A DNA stretch of 64,000 nucleotides from Trochalopteron elliotii (Eukaryota > Chordata > Aves > Passeriformes > Leiothrichidae). Location: positions 104,300 through 168,299 of the forward strand of contig JANPWX010000159.1 in NCBI GenBank assembly GCA_024734555.1. The letters are read 5' to 3'. Positions 61,216 through 64,000 of the stretch are shown here, piece after piece; positions within the stretch are counted from its first letter, which is position 1; each line of letters opens with the position of its first letter. The notes under the pieces are model-generated. The model did not search any database. It had not been told where the DNA came from and worked only from the letters and a program-made list of their open reading frames with translations. The position numbers were made by a program, and so were the translations under genes.

Positions 61216-64000
61216 TCAATACCCCATGTGAAATACAAGCATTTCCTCACCTTTTCTTTTTTAATTTAATTTTTTAAACAGGTTTGCAGCCCAGGTGGGA
61301 AGTTATTTAGAGCAAGTTGTCCATCAAATTTTGTCTTTAATGAGCACACAGCTATGTTTGTAGCTTATTTCAGTGTAGGGCTATGTGAGGGAGTGAAAAC
61401 ATGAAAGAGAAAACTACCAGAAACTGTAAACAGAAGTGAAGCTGCCAGGGCTGTTTGCACTGTCCCCCAGGAGGGAGAAACCTGAGTAAACACAGCACTA
61501 AGTACAGTCAGGGTTTATGGTTCTTTTAGATTTAAGAACTTGTAAACAAATGATGGGGCTTTTAAGAGGATACAAAAAGATACCCTCGGTTTTGTGCTGC
61601 TTCCAGAGCACCCAGGTCCCACTTTCTCCAGACAGGGGAGGGGAAAACAAAAGCACATTTCAACAGAATTCCAGCTTCAGGGAGAGGAAAATGTCATTCC
61701 AGGGTTTGCGGTCTGGAGCTGACATCCTGCAGCTGAACAAGTCTGGTCCTGCTTGCAGGAGGCACACACAGATACCTGCTCCTAATTACCCCCTTCTGGA
61801 GTTTGGGATGCCACCATTCCACAGAAAAAAATAAAGAAACCACTTCAGAATTGGAAGCAAATTTCAAAAATCCTGATGGGAAGCCCAAACACCACAGAAA
61901 TCAATTTTCCTTAGGGGGACTCCACACTTTATTTCTGATTTCAGATCAATATATGACTGGCAGCATTTCACTTCTCAGTCCCTTTACTAAACAGAGACCA
62001 CTGCACACATCCCAAAATAACCATAAAAATAAACTTCTAAAACATGAGAAATTATCCTAGCCAGGAATATTTTGGTCTAATGAGTGATTGTATCAGGTAG
62101 GAAGGCACAGGTTTTTGGAGAGGTGAGGAAAAGAGGTGCCTTTATCATTCAGGGACAGAGAAACAGGTCTCTTCTAATAACAATTGTTTCTGTATTTTAT
62201 AAGTGCTTCAGGCAGTGCAGAGCACAGGGATGACTCAGTTGGCTTCAGGGCCAGGTTGGAGATACATCCAAAGAGTGCTCAATGGCTTCCTTGTTGGGAA
62301 CTGAACAAAAGGCACAACAGGTTCAGTGATGGCAGAAACTTGATTCCCTGGAAAAAGAAAATCTATCTGTCCTTCATCAGCATCCCAAAAAGCCCCAAAC
62401 AAACAGACTCTGGACTTAGGGAGGCTGTTGGATTTTTGCAGCATTGCATATCTCATAGCACACACAAAATGGGTCAGAAATGCAAGTCTGGTGCTTTGCT
62501 GCTTGACTATTAAATTGCTCTTTCCTTCACGAGCAAGTATCAGGACTGTCCAGCTGGGCCTTTTCTGGCTCTCTGAGGAGAGGTTTGGTGCATTTCTGGG
62601 AGCTTTACCAGGAGTCCTCACACCTCTGCTGATGAGGGAGGGCACACTTGATCCTCCATTAGAAAAAGCCTCTTGCAGAATCATTTTTCAGTGCCCCTCC
62701 AGGCACTCCAAGATCAGCCCAAAGGGTTTTCCATTAGCAGGTTTCAAATTCACCAGCCTGATTCTTGTGTGCTGCTCTCATTTCACTGCCACACGACAGA
62801 ACTGTGCAGAAAAGATAATTTCTAGCAACAAAAGCAAGAATTTACTTTTATCTTTCTTCCTCTAGACTTTGTGGGTACCCTTGTGATGGGTGTTAATATG
62901 CTGTGGCTGTGCCTTTCCTCTGTCACGGTGCAGAGGGGAGGGTAGTGTTGCTCAGATGGTGATGTTTTACCACTGAGGACTAAAGATCTTTTATAAAGAA
63001 ATGTGTCTCCAAGTTCATGTCTCAGAATTCAAGAATGTTTCCTCTTGCTTGCTTCTGCTTTGCTGTCCTGGGCATCCCCAGCCACTGAGTAACAGAAATT
63101 TACAAAGTAACAACTTGATTAACCAGGTTTTTTGTCATCCAATGGGGGGATAAAAGCCTCAGAGGATGTTATTTTATGCCAAGAAAGATTTGGCCAGAGG
63201 CAGGGGGCAGTTTAAACAGCTCCAGCCCTGAAAGGCAGTTTGGATTTGCCACTGACTTCAGTGACACCAAAACTGGGACTTGCATGGCAGGAAACAACTC
63301 CTTTCACCCTTTCCTCCCAACCCAGTGTCAGAAATTGCTGGCCAGACCTGCCATCTCATTTTTCTATTTACAGTCTGCACAGAATCATTTTCCCCCTCAA
63401 CCTAAAGGAGTCAGTGACATAATGTTGGAGATAAATGTCCTGTGGCAGTGGCCCAGCCCAAGATAGGATGGAAAAGGGTCAGTGTGTCGGAAATGGATAA
63501 TAAATAACATCAGATGTAACATTATTGAACTCGAACCTCTTCTATTAGATATCAGGACTCTGACATATGCTACAGTCCTTAAAACAGGATAAGAATCATA
63601 GTGGTATTAGCTGTTAACACTCTGCAACACCAGATACTTGTTGAAAGGGACTATTGATCAACAGAGATGGAAAACAGTTTTTTGGCAGCTGTTTGCCAGT
63701 TGGAAGTTAATATGGGAGTCAATTACCACCAGATAAATGTTCCTTCCACAAGATCACCAGCAGAAGCTTTCAGAAGAGGAAGATACAGGCATGGCTTTGA
63801 ATATCATCACTATTCAGACAAAACCAGATGGGTTTAAATATCAGCACTATAGTCTTAGAAAGTAGTTTTTCAGTGAAGTGAAAGGCTTAGGGTGGAAAGC
63901 AAAGCAGCCCAAGAACAAGGCAGAACACCCCACACAGAGTGTGTGCTACCCCTCATGGTCCTGCACCAGCCAGGGGAAAAGAAAGTGATTTTCCCTCTCC

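Larger units (their letters stand above)
57450..64000. other. No supported gene; upstream flank of RPS6KA1
   Basis: One CR1 copy and a poly(T) run, otherwise unique AT-moderate sequence. No exon of the expected upstream neighbour (HMGN2 in human) was recognised. It may be the first intron of the long RPS6KA1 form if its first exon lies beyond 64,000. Confidence 0.45.

Noticed and set aside
57200..64000. HMGN2 exons expected upstream of RPS6KA1
   Set aside because: No basic HMGN-type peptide (for example a RRSARLS motif) seen on the minus strand; it may lie outside the window.

Overview
This 64 kb window is vertebrate nuclear DNA, almost certainly from a bird. It carries many short 3'-end fragments of CR1 LINEs, GC-rich CpG patches broken by two assembly gaps (11576-11952 and 56220-56619), and one spliced gene whose protein matches chicken-type RSK1. 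No operons, CRISPR arrays, phage or other prokaryotic features are present. The avian assignment rests on the CR1 fragments and on the protein; I cannot name the species.

The one gene I can establish is RPS6KA1 (ribosomal protein S6 kinase A1, RSK1/p90RSK) on the minus strand. I mapped 21 coding exons from the start codon at 37747 down to the stop at 26093-26095. All have GT/AG junctions and compatible phases, and together they give 738 codons plus stop. The protein is a complete two-kinase RSK: an AGC-type N-terminal kinase, a linker with turn and hydrophobic motifs, a CaMK-type C-terminal kinase, an ERK docking motif and a C-terminal STTL. Two more in-phase coding exons lie upstream, at 50541-50585 and 39420-39473. 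They belong to an alternative longer N-terminus (the form I recall for chicken RSK1). Its first exon is not readable here and may sit in the 56220-56619 gap, which is flanked by CpG-rich sequence.

Layout. 1-10,800: AT-rich, no supported gene. 10,800-12,800: CpG-rich patch with a degenerate ~120-bp repeat, a gap, a 41-bp minisatellite and a poly(A)-rich tract. 12,800-25,150: gene-free, with CR1 copies and several stretches that look like conserved noncoding elements. 25,155-26,092: probable RPS6KA1 3' UTR. 26,093-37,747: RPS6KA1 common exons and short-form first exon. 37,750-37,905: GC-rich 5' UTR/promoter of the short form. 37,905-56,200: alternative upstream exons in long introns. 56,200-57,200: gap, CpG-rich flanks and a CR1. 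57,200-64,000: no supported gene.

In human, RPS6KA1 lies between HMGN2 (upstream) and ARID1A (downstream), from memory. If synteny holds, ARID1A would lie below position 1 and HMGN2 above 64,000; I found coding sequence of neither. I found no novel system. The most interesting points are the avian-type N-terminal cassette exons, three overlapping AUGs in three frames at the short-form start, and a 13-bp minisatellite beginning a few bases inside the following intron.
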